From contig DASZTG010000044.1 of NCBI GenBank assembly GCA_035548375.1, forward strand, positions 1 to 64,000: a DNA stretch of 64,000 nucleotides, in the 5' to 3' direction. Below, piece after piece: positions 50,319-59,556 of the stretch (positions within the stretch are counted from its first letter, which is position 1; each line of letters begins with the position of its first letter). Origin of the DNA: JACQAP01 sp035548375. GTDB lineage: Bacteria > Pseudomonadota > Gammaproteobacteria > Burkholderiales > JACQAP01. Under the pieces are notes generated by a model. The model worked only from the letters and a program-made list of their open reading frames with translations. It searched no databases and was not told the origin of the DNA. A program made the position numbers and the translations under genes.

Positions 50319-51407
50319 ATGGAGTGGAGCAAACGCCTGGAGGGCCTGCGATCGCACCGCTACGCGCCGTGGGCGGGCGTCGCGCTGGTCGCCATCGCCC
50401 TGCTGGTGCTGCCTTTCGTGCTCGCCTCGGTCGGAACGGCCTGGGTGCGCATCACGAACCTCGCGATCCTGTTCGCGCTACTGTCGCTCGGCCTGAACAT
50501 CGTCGTCGGGTTTGCCGGCCTGCTCGACCTCGGATACATCGCGTTCTACGCGGTGGGCGCCTATTGCTACGCCCTGCTCGCTTCGCCGCATTTCGGCTTG
50601 CACCTGCCGTTCTGGATCATCCTGCCGATCGGCGCCGCCGTGGCCTGCGTGTTCGGCGTGTTGCTCGGCGCACCGACGCTCAAATTGCGCGGCGACTACC
50701 TGGCGATCGTGACCTTGGGCTTCGGCGAGATCGTGCGCATTTTCCTGAACAACCTGTCGCAGCCGTTCAACATCACCAACGGGCCGCAAGGCGTCACGCT
50801 GATCGATCCGTTTCGCATCGATGGCCTGAATTTCAGCCGCACCGATGAGCTGGGCGGCCTGGCGTTCAGCGGGCCCATCAAGTACTACTACCTGCTGCTC
50901 GTCGTGCTGGTGCTGGCCATGGTCATCAACCTGCGCCTGCAGAATTCGCGGCTGGGCCGGGCGTGGGTCGCCATTCGCGAAGACGAAGTCGCCGCGCAGG
51001 CGATGGGCATCAACACGCGCAACGTCAAGCTGCTCGCGTTCGCCATGGGGGCCAGCTTCGGCGGCGTCGCCGGCGGCATCTTCGCGGCGACCCAGGGTTT
51101 CATCAGCCCGGAGAGCTTCGTGTTCGTGGAATCGATCATGGTGCTGTCCATGGTCGTGCTGGGCGGCATGGGCAACGTATGGGGCGTCGTGCTGGGCGCG
51201 ATCCTGCTTTCGTTCGTGCCGGAAATCCTGCGCTACACGGTCGAGCCGGTGCAGAAGGCGGTATTCGGCCGGCTGCTGATCGAACCGGAGGTCATACGCA
51301 TGCTGCTGTTCGGCCTGGCGCTGGTGCTCATGATGCTCTACCGCCCCGCGGGCCTGTGGCCGTCGAAGCGGCGCAAGCGCGAACTTTCGGATGCGGATCC
51401 GGACTGA
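50319..51407 (+). CDS. livM: branched-chain amino acid ABC transporter permease LivM
   Basis: This 362-residue permease has about ten TMs. L-S-L-G-L-N-I-V-V-G-F-A-G-L-L-D-L-G-Y-I-A-F is typical, and the coupling loop A-I-R-E-D-E-V-A-A-Q-A-M-G-I-N near residue 220 contacts the ATPases. It ends R-P-A-G-L-W-P-S-K-R. It pairs with LivH to form the membrane channel. Its TGA overlaps the livG ATG (TGATG), so translation is coupled. Confidence 0.94.
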   Translation: MEWSKRLEGLRSHRYAPWAGVALVAIALLVLPFVLASVGTAWVRITNLAILFALLSLGLNIVVGFAGLLDLGYIAFYAVGAYCYALLASPHFGLHLPFWIILPIGAAVACVFGVLLGAPTLKLRGDYLAIVTLGFGEIVRIFLNNLSQPFNITNGPQGVTLIDPFRIDGLNFSRTDELGGLAFSGPIKYYYLLLVVLVLAMVINLRLQNSRLGRAWVAIREDEVAAQAMGINTRNVKLLAFAMGASFGGVAGGIFAATQGFISPESFVFVESIMVLSMVVLGGMGNVWGVVLGAILLSFVPEILRYTVEPVQKAVFGRLLIEPEVIRMLLFGLALVLMMLYRPAGLWPSKRRKRELSDADPD

Positions 51408-52180
51408 TGGACGCGACGCCGATCCTGCGCATGGCGAACATCGAAAAGCGCTTCGGCGGCCTGACGGCGCTGGCCGACGTATCGCTGAGCATCGGTCGCG
51501 ACGAAATCTACGGGTTGATCGGCCCGAACGGCGCCGGCAAGACGACGATGTTCAATGTGCTGACCGGCATCTATGCACCCGACGCGGGGCGCTTCGAATT
51601 CGACGGCACCAGCCTGGTGGGCCTGAAGCCCTACCGCGTGGCGAAGGCGGGCATTGCCCGCACCTTCCAGAACATCCGCCTGTTCGCGAACATGACGGCC
51701 GTCGAGAACGTCATGGTCGGGCGGCACGTGCGCACGCACGCCGGCGCGATCGGCGCCATCTTGCGCAATCGCCGCACGCGCGAGGAAGAGCGCGCGATCC
51801 GCGCGCGCGCGCGCGAATTGCTGGCATACGTGGGCATCGAGCGGCACGCCGGCATGCTGTCGCGAAACCTTTCCTATGGTGACCAGCGCAGGCTGGAGAT
51901 CGCCCGCGCCCTGGCAACCGAGCCGAAGCTGCTGGCACTGGACGAACCGGCGGCGGGCATGAACGCAACCGAGCGCATCGAGCTGCGCGCGCTGCTGGAG
52001 AAAATCCGCGCCGACGGCGTCACGCTGCTGTTGATCGAGCATGACGTGAAGCTCGTCATGGGCCTGTGCGACCGCGTCGCCGTGCTCGATTACGGAAAGA
52101 AGATCGCCGAAGGCGAGCCGGCGAAGGTGCAGCGCGATCCCGAAGTCATTCGCGCCTATCTCGGCGGGGCGTTGCCGTGA
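51407..52180 (+). CDS. livG: branched-chain amino acid ABC transporter ATPase LivG
   Basis: This 257-residue ABC ATPase has Walker A G-P-N-G-A-G-K-T near residue 41, the Liv-type Q-loop region A-R-T-F-Q-N-I-R-L-F, signature L-S-Y-G-D-Q-R-R near residue 155, and Walker B L-L-A-L-D-E-P-A-A-G-M-N. The C-terminal A-E-G-E-P-A-K-V-Q-R-D-P-E-V-I-R-A-Y-L-G is typical of LivG. It overlaps livM upstream and livF downstream, and energises LivHM together with LivF. Confidence 0.95.
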   Translation: MDATPILRMANIEKRFGGLTALADVSLSIGRDEIYGLIGPNGAGKTTMFNVLTGIYAPDAGRFEFDGTSLVGLKPYRVAKAGIARTFQNIRLFANMTAVENVMVGRHVRTHAGAIGAILRNRRTREEERAIRARARELLAYVGIERHAGMLSRNLSYGDQRRLEIARALATEPKLLALDEPAAGMNATERIELRALLEKIRADGVTLLLIEHDVKLVMGLCDRVAVLDYGKKIAEGEPAKVQRDPEVIRAYLGGALP

Positions 52181-52887
52181 CCCCGTTGCTGGCCGTCTCG
52201 GGACTCAAGGTGGCCTATGGCGGCATCAACGCCGTCAAGGGCATCGACCTGACGGTCGCGGTCGGCGAAATGGTGGCGTTGATCGGCGCGAACGGCGCCG
52301 GAAAAACCACCACGCTCAAGGCCATCTGCGGCCTGTTGCATCATGGCGGCTCGGTGCAGCTGCAGGGGGCGGACGTAAGCAACTTCCCGGCGCACCGGTT
52401 GGTCGAACGCGGGTTGGTGCTGGTGCCGGAGGGACGCGGCGTGTTCGGACGCCTGACGGTGCGCGAGAATCTGCAGATGGGCGCCTACATCCGGCGCGAC
52501 AAGGCGCAGGTGGCCGCCGACCTGGATCGCATCTACGCGCTGTTTCCGCGCCTGGCGGAAAGGCGCAACCAGACCGGCGGCACGCTCTCGGGCGGGGAGC
52601 AGCAGATGCTCGCGATCGGCCGCGCGCTGATGAGCCGGCCGACGTTGCTGCTGCTCGACGAGCCGAGCATGGGCCTTGCGCCGCTCATGGTCGAAAAGAT
52701 ATTCGAGACCGTGCGCATGGTGTCCGCACAGGGCGTCACCGTGCTGCTGGTGGAGCAAAATGCGAAGCTCGCGCTCGAAGCCAGCCATCGCGCTTACGTG
52801 ATGGAAAGCGGATCGATCGCGGTCGGCGGCGAGGCGAAGGCGCTGCTTGCGAATCCGCAGGTGCGCCAGGCCTACCTGGGGGAATAG
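52177..52887 (+). CDS. livF: branched-chain amino acid ABC transporter ATPase LivF
   Basis: This 236-residue ABC ATPase has Walker A G-A-N-G-A-G-K-T near residue 37, V-P-E-G-R-G-V-F-G-R-L-T-V-R-E-N-L (LivF hallmark), signature L-S-G-G-E-Q-Q near residue 133, and L-L-L-D-E-P-S-M-G-L-A-P. The start is a GTG at 52177 overlapping the livG stop (GTGA). It is the last liv gene; the fatty-acid methyltransferase gene starts 36 bases later and could be on the same transcript. Confidence 0.95.
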   Translation: MTPLLAVSGLKVAYGGINAVKGIDLTVAVGEMVALIGANGAGKTTTLKAICGLLHHGGSVQLQGADVSNFPAHRLVERGLVLVPEGRGVFGRLTVRENLQMGAYIRRDKAQVAADLDRIYALFPRLAERRNQTGGTLSGGEQQMLAIGRALMSRPTLLLLDEPSMGLAPLMVEKIFETVRMVSAQGVTVLLVEQNAKLALEASHRAYVMESGSIAVGGEAKALLANPQVRQAYLGE

Positions 52888-52923
52888 GGCGGCTTCCTGC
52901 AACGAGACGACGGAGGACGACGC

Positions 52924-54141
52924 ATGGGCGGGGCAGCGGTTGCGGAGCTGATGTCGAAGCTGGGCGCGGGCACGGAAGTTCCGTTTCACGTCGAATTCGC
53001 CGACGGATCGCACTTCCAGAATCGCGAATCGCCGCCGGCATTCACGGTGAAATTCCGCAGCCGGTCGGCGCAATGGCGGACGGCGTCGCAGGGACACATC
53101 GGCCTGCTGGAAGCGTATTTCGACGGCGAGGTGGACGTCGAGGGCGATATCGGCAAGGCTTTCCATGTCGGGCTGGACGGCAATTTCAGCGGTCGGCCCA
53201 AGCTGCTGGTGCGCCTGCGCAACTGGTGGCATGAATTGCGCCATTCGAATCACAGCGTCGAGCAGGCGCGCGCGAATGCGAAGTTCCACTACGACCTGGG
53301 CGAGGCGTTCTATCGCTACTGGCTCGACGTGCCGCTCATGATGTACACCTGCGCCTTCTGGAAGGAAGGCACGCTCACGGTGGAGGAGGCGCAGCGCAAC
53401 AAGGTGGAAGACGTCTGCCGCAAGATCCGGCTGGTACCCGGAGAAACGGTTATCGACATCGGCTGCGGCTTCGGCGGGTTCATGTTCCATGCGCATGAAA
53501 ACTACGGTGCCGTGGTGACCGGCCTCAATACGGCACCGGGCCAGGTGGAATCCCTGAAAGAAGAAATCCGGCGCCAGGGCCTGCAGGACAAGATGAGCGT
53601 GCGTTTGGCGGATTTCCGCGAGGTCGACCGGCAGTACGACAAGGTGGTCTCCATTGGCGTGCTCGAGCACGCCGGCCGCGACCAGCTCGCGGAAGTGGTC
53701 AAGGCGCACGCGGATTTCCTGAAGCCGGGCGGCCTGGGGATGCTGCACTTCATCGGTCACGTGGGCGTGTTCGACACGGAGTTCTACATCCGTGAGCATG
53801 TGTTTCCGGGCGGGTGGATTCCGAGCCTCGCGGAAACGATCGTCGAGATGGAGCGCAGCGGGCTCGAAGTCGTCGACATCGAAAACCGCCGCCGGCACTA
53901 TGCGCTGACCCTGGACGCCTGGAGCGAGCGCTTCGACCGCAACTGGGAAAAGATCCAGGCGCTCGACCCGGTGAAATTCAACGAACGCTTCCGCCGCGTG
54001 TGGCGGACCTACCTGTACTCCTGCGCGGAAATGTTCCGCTCGACGAAGCTGCGCACGCACCTGTTCCAGATCGTGTTCAGCAAGCCGAACATCACGAAGG
54101 ACAACTATCCGATGAGCCGTGCGTTCCTGTATGACCACTAG
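52924..54141 (+). CDS. cyclopropane-fatty-acid-synthase-type methyltransferase
   Basis: This 405-residue SAM methyltransferase of the CFA family acts on unsaturated acyl chains of membrane lipids. It has an N-terminal lipid-binding region (1-115), then F-H-Y-D-L-G-E-A-F-Y, M-M-Y-T-C-A-F-W with the Cys matching the E. coli bicarbonate-site Cys (C143 here), I-D-I-G-C-G-F-G-G (SAM loop), G-V-L-E-H-A-G with the catalytic Glu, and H-F-I-G-H. A FAD oxidoreductase gene follows 14 bases later, as in pairs that make 10-methyl fatty acids, so the product may be a methylene/methyl branch rather than a cyclopropane ring. Confidence 0.88.
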   Translation: MGGAAVAELMSKLGAGTEVPFHVEFADGSHFQNRESPPAFTVKFRSRSAQWRTASQGHIGLLEAYFDGEVDVEGDIGKAFHVGLDGNFSGRPKLLVRLRNWWHELRHSNHSVEQARANAKFHYDLGEAFYRYWLDVPLMMYTCAFWKEGTLTVEEAQRNKVEDVCRKIRLVPGETVIDIGCGFGGFMFHAHENYGAVVTGLNTAPGQVESLKEEIRRQGLQDKMSVRLADFREVDRQYDKVVSIGVLEHAGRDQLAEVVKAHADFLKPGGLGMLHFIGHVGVFDTEFYIREHVFPGGWIPSLAETIVEMERSGLEVVDIENRRRHYALTLDAWSERFDRNWEKIQALDPVKFNERFRRVWRTYLYSCAEMFRSTKLRTHLFQIVFSKPNITKDNYPMSRAFLYDH

Positions 54142-54155
54142 CGTGCGCGACTGAG

Positions 54156-55493
54156 ATGGCCTCGCAAACCTACGCGATGCGCAAGGCGGCGCTGCTGCGC
54201 CAGTTCGCCGCCGGCTCGGGCACGCCGGGCTTGAGGAAAGCCACGTCCAACCTTTTCCGCGATCGCCAGAAGGGCAAGTCGCAGCGCCTGGACGTGCGCG
54301 ATTTCCAGAACGTGCTGGGCGTGGATCCCGCGGCCGGCTGGATCGAATCCGAGGGCATGACGACCTACGAAGACCTGGTCCTCGCCACGCTGGCCTGCGG
54401 AAGCATGCCCGCCGTCGTGCCGCAGCTGAAGACCATCACGCTGGGCGGCGCCGTGGCCGGCGTCGGCATCGAGGCTACGTCGTTCCGGCGCGGGCTGGTG
54501 CACCACGCCGTCACGGAAATGGAGATCCTGACCGGCGACGGCAGCCTTCGCCTGTGCACGCCGGACAACGAGCACAGCGACCTTTTTTTCGGATTTCCGA
54601 ATTCCTACGGCACGCTCGGCTACGCCTTGCGCGTTCGCACGCAAACGCAACCGGTGAAGAAGTTCGTGCGCATCGAGCACGAGCGCTTTTCCGATCCCGG
54701 GATCTACTTCCAGGCGGTCGCGGCGCGCTGCGATTCGGATGCCGATTTCCTCGACGGCGCGGTATTCGCGCCCGACGAAATGATATTGACCACGGCGCGC
54801 TTCGTCGACGAAGCGCCATTCCTCAGCGATTACACGTTCGAGAATATCTACTACCGGTCGTTGCAGGAAAAGGAAGTGGACTACCTGAGCGTTCACGACT
54901 ACCTGTGGCGCTGGGATACCGACTGGTTCTGGTGCTCGAAGAACCTCGGCGCGCAGAATCCGCTGGTCAGGAAAATGTTCGGGCCCGAGCGCCTGAACTC
55001 GCGCACCTACACGAAGATCATGCGCTGGAACAGCCGCTGGAAGCTGACTTCCGCCCTGGACAAGCTCGCGCGCAAGCATCGCGAATCGGTGATCCAGGAC
55101 GTGGACATTCCCGTCGCGCGGGCGCCGGAGTTCCTGGATTTCTTCCTGCGCGAGATCGGCATCCTGCCGGTCTGGATCTGCCCCATCCGCACGCCGGTTC
55201 CGGCGCGACGTTTCCCGCTGTATCCGATGGACGCCGCGACGACCTACGTGAATTTCGGCTTCTGGGATGTCGTGAAGTCGCGCACCGAGCATCCGCCCGG
55301 GCATTTCAACCGGCTGATCGAGCGCAAGGTGGTCGAGCTGGGCGGAATCAAGTCGCTGTACTCCGACAGCTATTTTTCGCGCGAGGAATTCGATTCGATT
55401 TACGGCGGCCCGGCCTATCGCGAACTCAAGTCCAGGTACGACCCGCAGAACAGGCTGCGCGACCTGTATGAAAAATGCGTGCTGAAAAAGTAA
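54156..55493 (+). CDS. FAD-binding oxidoreductase (DHCR24/TmsA-like)
   Basis: This 445-residue oxidoreductase has a PCMH-type FAD domain (about 60-180: T-T-Y-E-D-L-V-L-A-T-L, T-L-G-G-A-V-A-G-V-G-I-E-A-T-S-F-R-R-G-L-V-H) and a substrate domain related to delta-24-sterol reductase and alkyl/fatty-acid FAD enzymes. In actinobacteria a protein of this type (TmsA/BfaA) reduces the 10-methylene intermediate made by a Cfa-type partner (TmsB/BfaB). Its place 14 bases behind the Cfa-type gene suggests the same two-step pathway; furan fatty acid chemistry is another option. No signal peptide. Confidence 0.8.
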   Translation: MASQTYAMRKAALLRQFAAGSGTPGLRKATSNLFRDRQKGKSQRLDVRDFQNVLGVDPAAGWIESEGMTTYEDLVLATLACGSMPAVVPQLKTITLGGAVAGVGIEATSFRRGLVHHAVTEMEILTGDGSLRLCTPDNEHSDLFFGFPNSYGTLGYALRVRTQTQPVKKFVRIEHERFSDPGIYFQAVAARCDSDADFLDGAVFAPDEMILTTARFVDEAPFLSDYTFENIYYRSLQEKEVDYLSVHDYLWRWDTDWFWCSKNLGAQNPLVRKMFGPERLNSRTYTKIMRWNSRWKLTSALDKLARKHRESVIQDVDIPVARAPEFLDFFLREIGILPVWICPIRTPVPARRFPLYPMDAATTYVNFGFWDVVKSRTEHPPGHFNRLIERKVVELGGIKSLYSDSYFSREEFDSIYGGPAYRELKSRYDPQNRLRDLYEKCVLKK

Positions 55494-55500
55494 GGAAAGC

Positions 55501-55610
55501 GTGAGCAGTCGGGAGTAAGGAGAGAGGAAAAACGCTTGGCCCGGCGCATCCTGACGGCCCAAGTCATTGCCGCTGCTTTTCCCCTAACCCCTCACTCCTC
55601 ACCCCTCATG
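55501..55610. repeat. inverted-repeat element with GTGAGGA-like arms (copy 3)
   Basis: The left arm (55501-55534) has GTGAGCAGTCGGGAGTAAGG and on. The right arm (55577-55610) has CCCCTAACCCCTCACTCCTC and on. The core is about 40 bases. It fills the convergent gap between the FAD oxidoreductase and the UPF0210 gene and belongs with the elements at 166-254 and 17722-17817. Confidence 0.65.
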
Positions 55611-55614
55611 CACT

Positions 55615-56985
55615 TCAATTGTTCAGCGCCTGCAGCGGCGCCGGGATGCGGCCGCCTCGAGCGATGAAGGCGCTGCTGCTTTCGCGATGCACCGCCATGA
55701 CCGGCGCGCGGCCGAGCAGGCCGCCGAATTCCACCATGTCGCCCTCCTTGCGGCCCGGCGCGGGTATGACCCGCACCGCGGTGGTCTTGCGATTGATCAT
55801 GCCGATGGCCGCTTCATCGGCGATCATCGCGGCGATGGTCTCCGCCGGCGTATCGCCCGGTATCGCGACCATGTCGAGGCCGACCGAGCAAACGCAGGTC
55901 ATGGCTTCGAGCTTGTCGAAGGTGAGCGCGCCCATGCCAGCCGCCTCGATCATGCCGATGTCTTCGGATACGGGAATGAAGGCGCCGGACAGCCCGCCCA
56001 CGTAGCTGGACGCCATCGCGCCGCCTTTCTTGACGGCGTCGTTGAGCAGCGCCAGCGCCGCCGTCGAGCCGTGCGTTCCCACGCGTTCCAGGCCCATGGC
56101 CTCGAGAATGCGCGCCACCGAGTCGCCCTGCGCCGGCGTCGGCGCGAGCGACAGGTCGACGATGCCGAACGGCACGCCGAGCCTGGCCGACGCGGCGCGA
56201 CCGACCAGTTCTCCCATGCGCGTGATCTTGAAGGCCGTGCGCTTGATGGTCGCGGCCAGCGCGCCGAAATCCGTCTGGCCATCTTTTTCCACGGCTCGCA
56301 ATACCGCGCCAGGTCCCGACACGCCGACGTTGATGACGCAGTCGGGTTCGCCGATGCCGTGGAACGCCCCCGCCATGAAGGGGTTGTCATCGACTGCGTT
56401 GCAGAACACCACGAGTTTCGCGCACCCGAGACCGTCGCGCTGCGCGGTGAGGCGTGCCGTCTCGACGATCGTGCGGCCCATGAGCGCCACGGCATCCATG
56501 TTGATGCCCGCCTTGGTGGTGCCGACGTTCACGGACGCGCAGACATGCTCGGTCGTCGCCAGCGCCTCCGGGATCGACGCGATCAATTTCTCGTCACCCG
56601 GCGTCATGCCCTTATGCACGAGCGCCGAGAAACCGCCGAGGAAATTGACGCCGACTTCTTTCGCCGCGCGGTCGAGTTCCTTCGCCATCGATACGTAGGA
56701 ATTCGCATCCGAACTTTCCGCGACGAGCGCGATGGGTGTGACCGAGATGCGCTTGTTGATGACGGGAATGCCGTACTGCGCCGCGATTTCCTCGCCGGTG
56801 CGCACGAGGTTTCCGGCCAGCCGGCAAATCTTGTCATAGGCCTTGCGTGCCGCGACGGCGAGGTCGGGGTGGGCGCAGTCGCGCAGGCTGATGCCCATCG
56901 TGATGGTGCGGATGTCGAGGTTCTCCATCTGCACCATGCGGATGGTCTCGATGATCTCCTGCGGGGAGTAGCGGCTGGTGCTCAT
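55615..56985 (-). CDS. PFL-like UPF0210 (DUF711) family protein
   Basis: The 456-residue protein starts near Y-S-P-Q-E-I-I-E-T-I-R-M-V-Q-M-E-N-L-D-I-R-T-I-T-M-G-I-S-L-R-D-C, the family hallmark. Its fold is related to pyruvate-formate lyase, but no radical-SAM partner or Gly-radical site is evident. It is nearly always next to a small ACT-domain protein, as here (9 bases). Function unknown; the ACT partner suggests response to an amino acid. Confidence 0.92.
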   Translation of the reverse strand: MSTSRYSPQEIIETIRMVQMENLDIRTITMGISLRDCAHPDLAVAARKAYDKICRLAGNLVRTGEEIAAQYGIPVINKRISVTPIALVAESSDANSYVSMAKELDRAAKEVGVNFLGGFSALVHKGMTPGDEKLIASIPEALATTEHVCASVNVGTTKAGINMDAVALMGRTIVETARLTAQRDGLGCAKLVVFCNAVDDNPFMAGAFHGIGEPDCVINVGVSGPGAVLRAVEKDGQTDFGALAATIKRTAFKITRMGELVGRAASARLGVPFGIVDLSLAPTPAQGDSVARILEAMGLERVGTHGSTAALALLNDAVKKGGAMASSYVGGLSGAFIPVSEDIGMIEAAGMGALTFDKLEAMTCVCSVGLDMVAIPGDTPAETIAAMIADEAAIGMINRKTTAVRVIPAPGRKEGDMVEFGGLLGRAPVMAVHRESSSAFIARGGRIPAPLQALNN

Positions 56986-56994
56986 GCCGGCGGT

Positions 56995-57279
56995 TCAGAT
57001 CCGGTGCATGAACTTGAAGACGTCTTCGTGCTGGGCGTCGATGCGAAGGCCCATTTCCCCGCCCTTGGCGTTGAGCCTGGCTTTCAGGTCGCCGAAGGAT
57101 ACGCTGGCATGCTCGACGTCGACCATCATGATCATCACGAAAAAATCGTCCATGACGGACTGCGAGATGTCCAGGATGTTGGCGCCGGCCTCGGCCAGCA
57201 CGGCGGACACGCCGGCGATGATGCCGACGCGATCCTTGCCGATCACGGTGACGATTATGCGATGCGAGTCCGCGGGCAT
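56995..57279 (-). CDS. ACT domain protein, UPF0237 family
   Basis: This 94-residue single ACT domain has I-I-V-T-V-I-G-K-D-R-V-G-I-I-A-G-V-S-A-V-L-A-E-A-G-A-N-I-L-D-I-S-Q, as in the UPF0237/GcvR-like group. ACT domains bind amino acids and regulate partner enzymes; the conserved partner is the UPF0210 protein downstream. The ATG at 57279 fits the family start. It is preceded 41 bases upstream by the end of hemF on the same strand. Confidence 0.9.
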   Translation of the reverse strand: MPADSHRIIVTVIGKDRVGIIAGVSAVLAEAGANILDISQSVMDDFFVMIMMVDVEHASVSFGDLKARLNAKGGEMGLRIDAQHEDVFKFMHRI

Positions 57280-57320
57280 GGTGGCAACGAGGGTATGGAT
57301 TTCGAATCGGGTCGGGCGTG

Positions 57321-58217
57321 TCAGACCCAGTCGCGCGCGACGAGGAATTCCGTGTAGAGCTTTTCCTCCGCCGAGCCGGGTTCCGGCTTCCAGTCGTAGC
57401 GCCATTTCACCACCGGCGGCAGCGACATGAGGATGGATTCGGTGCGCCCGCCGGACTGCAGGCCGAACAGCGTGCCGCGATCGTAGACCAGATTGAACTC
57501 GACGTAGCGCCCGCGGCGATAGGCCTGGAAATCGCGCTCGCGCTCGCCGAACGGCAGCGCCTTGCGCAATTCGACGATCGGAATGTACGCATCGACGAAA
57601 TGATCGCCGACGCTGCGCAGCAATCCGAAGCAGGTGTCGAAATCCGGTTGCGACAGGTCGTCGAAGAAGATTCCGCCGATGCCGCGCGGCTCTTCGCGGT
57701 GCTTCAGGAAAAAATAGCTGTCGCACCACTTCTTGAGCTTCGGGTGCAAATCCGCGCCGAACGGATCGAGCGCGGCCCTGCAGGTTTCGTGGAAATGCAC
57801 CGCGTCTTCGTGGAAGCCGTAGTACGGCGTGAGGTCCATGCCGCCGCCGAACCACCACACCGGCGCAGTGCCGCTCTTGCGCGCGACGAAGAAACGCACG
57901 TTCATGTGCACGGTCGGCACATGCGGATTGCGCGGATGCATGACCAGCGAAACGCCCATGGCCTCGAACGAGCGCCCTGCCAGTTCCGGCCGCGCTGCGC
58001 TGGCAGAAGGCGGCAGCGATTCGCCGGCGACGTGCGAGAAATTGACCCCGCCCCGCTCGAACACGTTGCCTTCCTCGATCGCGCAACTCACGCCGCCGCC
58101 GCCGTTCGGGCGCTTCCATTCGTCCCGGCGGAACGATCGGCCGTCCTCGGCTTCCAGCTTCCCCACGATCCAGCCCTGCAGGTCGGTGAGGTAATCCTTA
58201 ACCGCAGTCGGATCCAT
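57321..58217 (-). CDS. hemF: aerobic coproporphyrinogen III oxidase
   Basis: HemF oxidatively decarboxylates coproporphyrinogen III using O2, which marks the organism as at least partly aerobic. The 298-residue protein has G-G-V-S-C-A-I-E-E-G-N-V-F-E-R-G-G-V-N-F-S, H-M-N-V-R-F-F, and W-W-F-G-G-G-M-D-L-T-P-Y-Y near residue 145, all diagnostic. The start at MDPTAVKDY (58217) is chosen over 58310, which would overlap purD. It follows purD by 7 bases. Confidence 0.97.
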   Translation of the reverse strand: MDPTAVKDYLTDLQGWIVGKLEAEDGRSFRRDEWKRPNGGGGVSCAIEEGNVFERGGVNFSHVAGESLPPSASAARPELAGRSFEAMGVSLVMHPRNPHVPTVHMNVRFFVARKSGTAPVWWFGGGMDLTPYYGFHEDAVHFHETCRAALDPFGADLHPKLKKWCDSYFFLKHREEPRGIGGIFFDDLSQPDFDTCFGLLRSVGDHFVDAYIPIVELRKALPFGERERDFQAYRRGRYVEFNLVYDRGTLFGLQSGGRTESILMSLPPVVKWRYDWKPEPGSAEEKLYTEFLVARDWV

Positions 58218-58224
58218 TTGCCGC

Positions 58225-59508
58225 TCAGAGTATGCTCTTGCGCGCGCCGATGGCACGGAACCCGATGTCCCGGCGCATCTGGCTGCCGGCGAAACGAATA
58301 CCTTCGGCAATCTCGTAGGCGCGGCGCTGCGCGACGCGGACCGTGTCGCCGAGCGCCGTCACGCACAGCACGCGGCCGCCGTTCGTGACGACCTTGCCGT
58401 CCATGAGCGTGGTGCCGGCATGAAAAACGTGGACATCATCGGCGCCTCTGGTAAGGCCTGTGATCTCGTCGCCTTTGCGCGGATCGTCCGGGTAGCCCGC
58501 CGCCGCCATGACGACGCCGAGGGCGACGCGGCGGTCCCATTCCGCCTCGATGTTGCCGAGGCTGCCGTTGACGGCATGCTCGACGATGGAAAAGAAGTCC
58601 GTCTTCAGCCGCATCATGATCGGCTGGGTTTCCGGGTCGCCCATGCGGCAGTTGAATTCGAGCACCCTGGTGCCGCCGTCGGGTTTGATCATGAGGCCGG
58701 CGTACAGGAATCCGGTATACGGGTTGCCTTCCTTCTCCATGCCCTGCATGACCGGCTGGATGACTTCGCGCATCACGCGCGCGTGGATGGCCGGTGTCAG
58801 TACTGGAGCCGGAGAATAGGCCCCCATGCCGCCGGTGTTGGGACCCTGGTCCGCATCCAGCAGCCGCTTGTGATCCTGGCTGGACGCGAGCGGCAACACG
58901 TTGCGGCCGTCCACCATGACGATGAAGCTGGCTTCCTCGCCTTCCAGGAATTCCTCGATCACCACGCGCGCGCCCGCCGCGCCCATCTTGCTGTCGACCA
59001 GCATCATGTCGATCGCGGCATGTGCCTCGTCCAGCGTCATCGCCACGACGACACCCTTGCCAGCGGCGAGGCCGTCGGCCTTGATGACGATGGGTGCGCC
59101 TTGCTTCGCAACGTAGTCGTGTGCTTGCCCCGGATCGGAAAACGTTGCATAGGCCGCGGTCGGAATGCGATGCCTGACCATGAAGGCCTTGGCGAAGTCC
59201 TTTGACGCTTCCAGTTGTGCCGCCGCCCGCGTCGGACCGAAGATCTTCAGCCCTGCCGAGCGGAACGCATCCACGATGCCGGCCGACAACGGCGCTTCCG
59301 GACCGACCACGGTCAGCGCAATGGCTTCTTTTTTCGCGAACTCGACCAGTTCCGGTATCGACGTGAGCGGCAGGTTGAAGAGCCCATCTTCGCGTGCGGT
59401 GCCGGCATTGCCCGGCGCAACGTAGACGCGGCCGATGCGCGGCGATTGCGCAAGCCGCCATGCCAGCGCATGTTCGCGGCCGCCGCTGCCGATGACGAGA
59501 AGGTTCAT
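58225..59508 (-). CDS. purD: phosphoribosylamine-glycine ligase
   Basis: PurD makes glycinamide ribonucleotide in de novo purine synthesis. The 427-residue ATP-grasp protein starts M-N-L-L-V-I-G-S-G-G-R-E-H-A-L-A-W and has D-G-L-A-A-G-K-G-V near residue 145, D-H-K-R-L-L-D-A-D-Q-G-P-N-T-G-G-M-G near residue 213, and E-F-N-C-R-M-G-D-P-E-T-Q. Length is normal. It follows purH on the same strand with a 48-base gap, forming a purine pair. Confidence 0.97.
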   Translation of the reverse strand: MNLLVIGSGGREHALAWRLAQSPRIGRVYVAPGNAGTAREDGLFNLPLTSIPELVEFAKKEAIALTVVGPEAPLSAGIVDAFRSAGLKIFGPTRAAAQLEASKDFAKAFMVRHRIPTAAYATFSDPGQAHDYVAKQGAPIVIKADGLAAGKGVVVAMTLDEAHAAIDMMLVDSKMGAAGARVVIEEFLEGEEASFIVMVDGRNVLPLASSQDHKRLLDADQGPNTGGMGAYSPAPVLTPAIHARVMREVIQPVMQGMEKEGNPYTGFLYAGLMIKPDGGTRVLEFNCRMGDPETQPIMMRLKTDFFSIVEHAVNGSLGNIEAEWDRRVALGVVMAAAGYPDDPRKGDEITGLTRGADDVHVFHAGTTLMDGKVVTNGGRVLCVTALGDTVRVAQRRAYEIAEGIRFAGSQMRRDIGFRAIGARKSIL

Positions 59509-59556
59509 GAATTCGGGGAAAAGGAATCGCGCACGGGTAGCCGCGACAATAGCATT

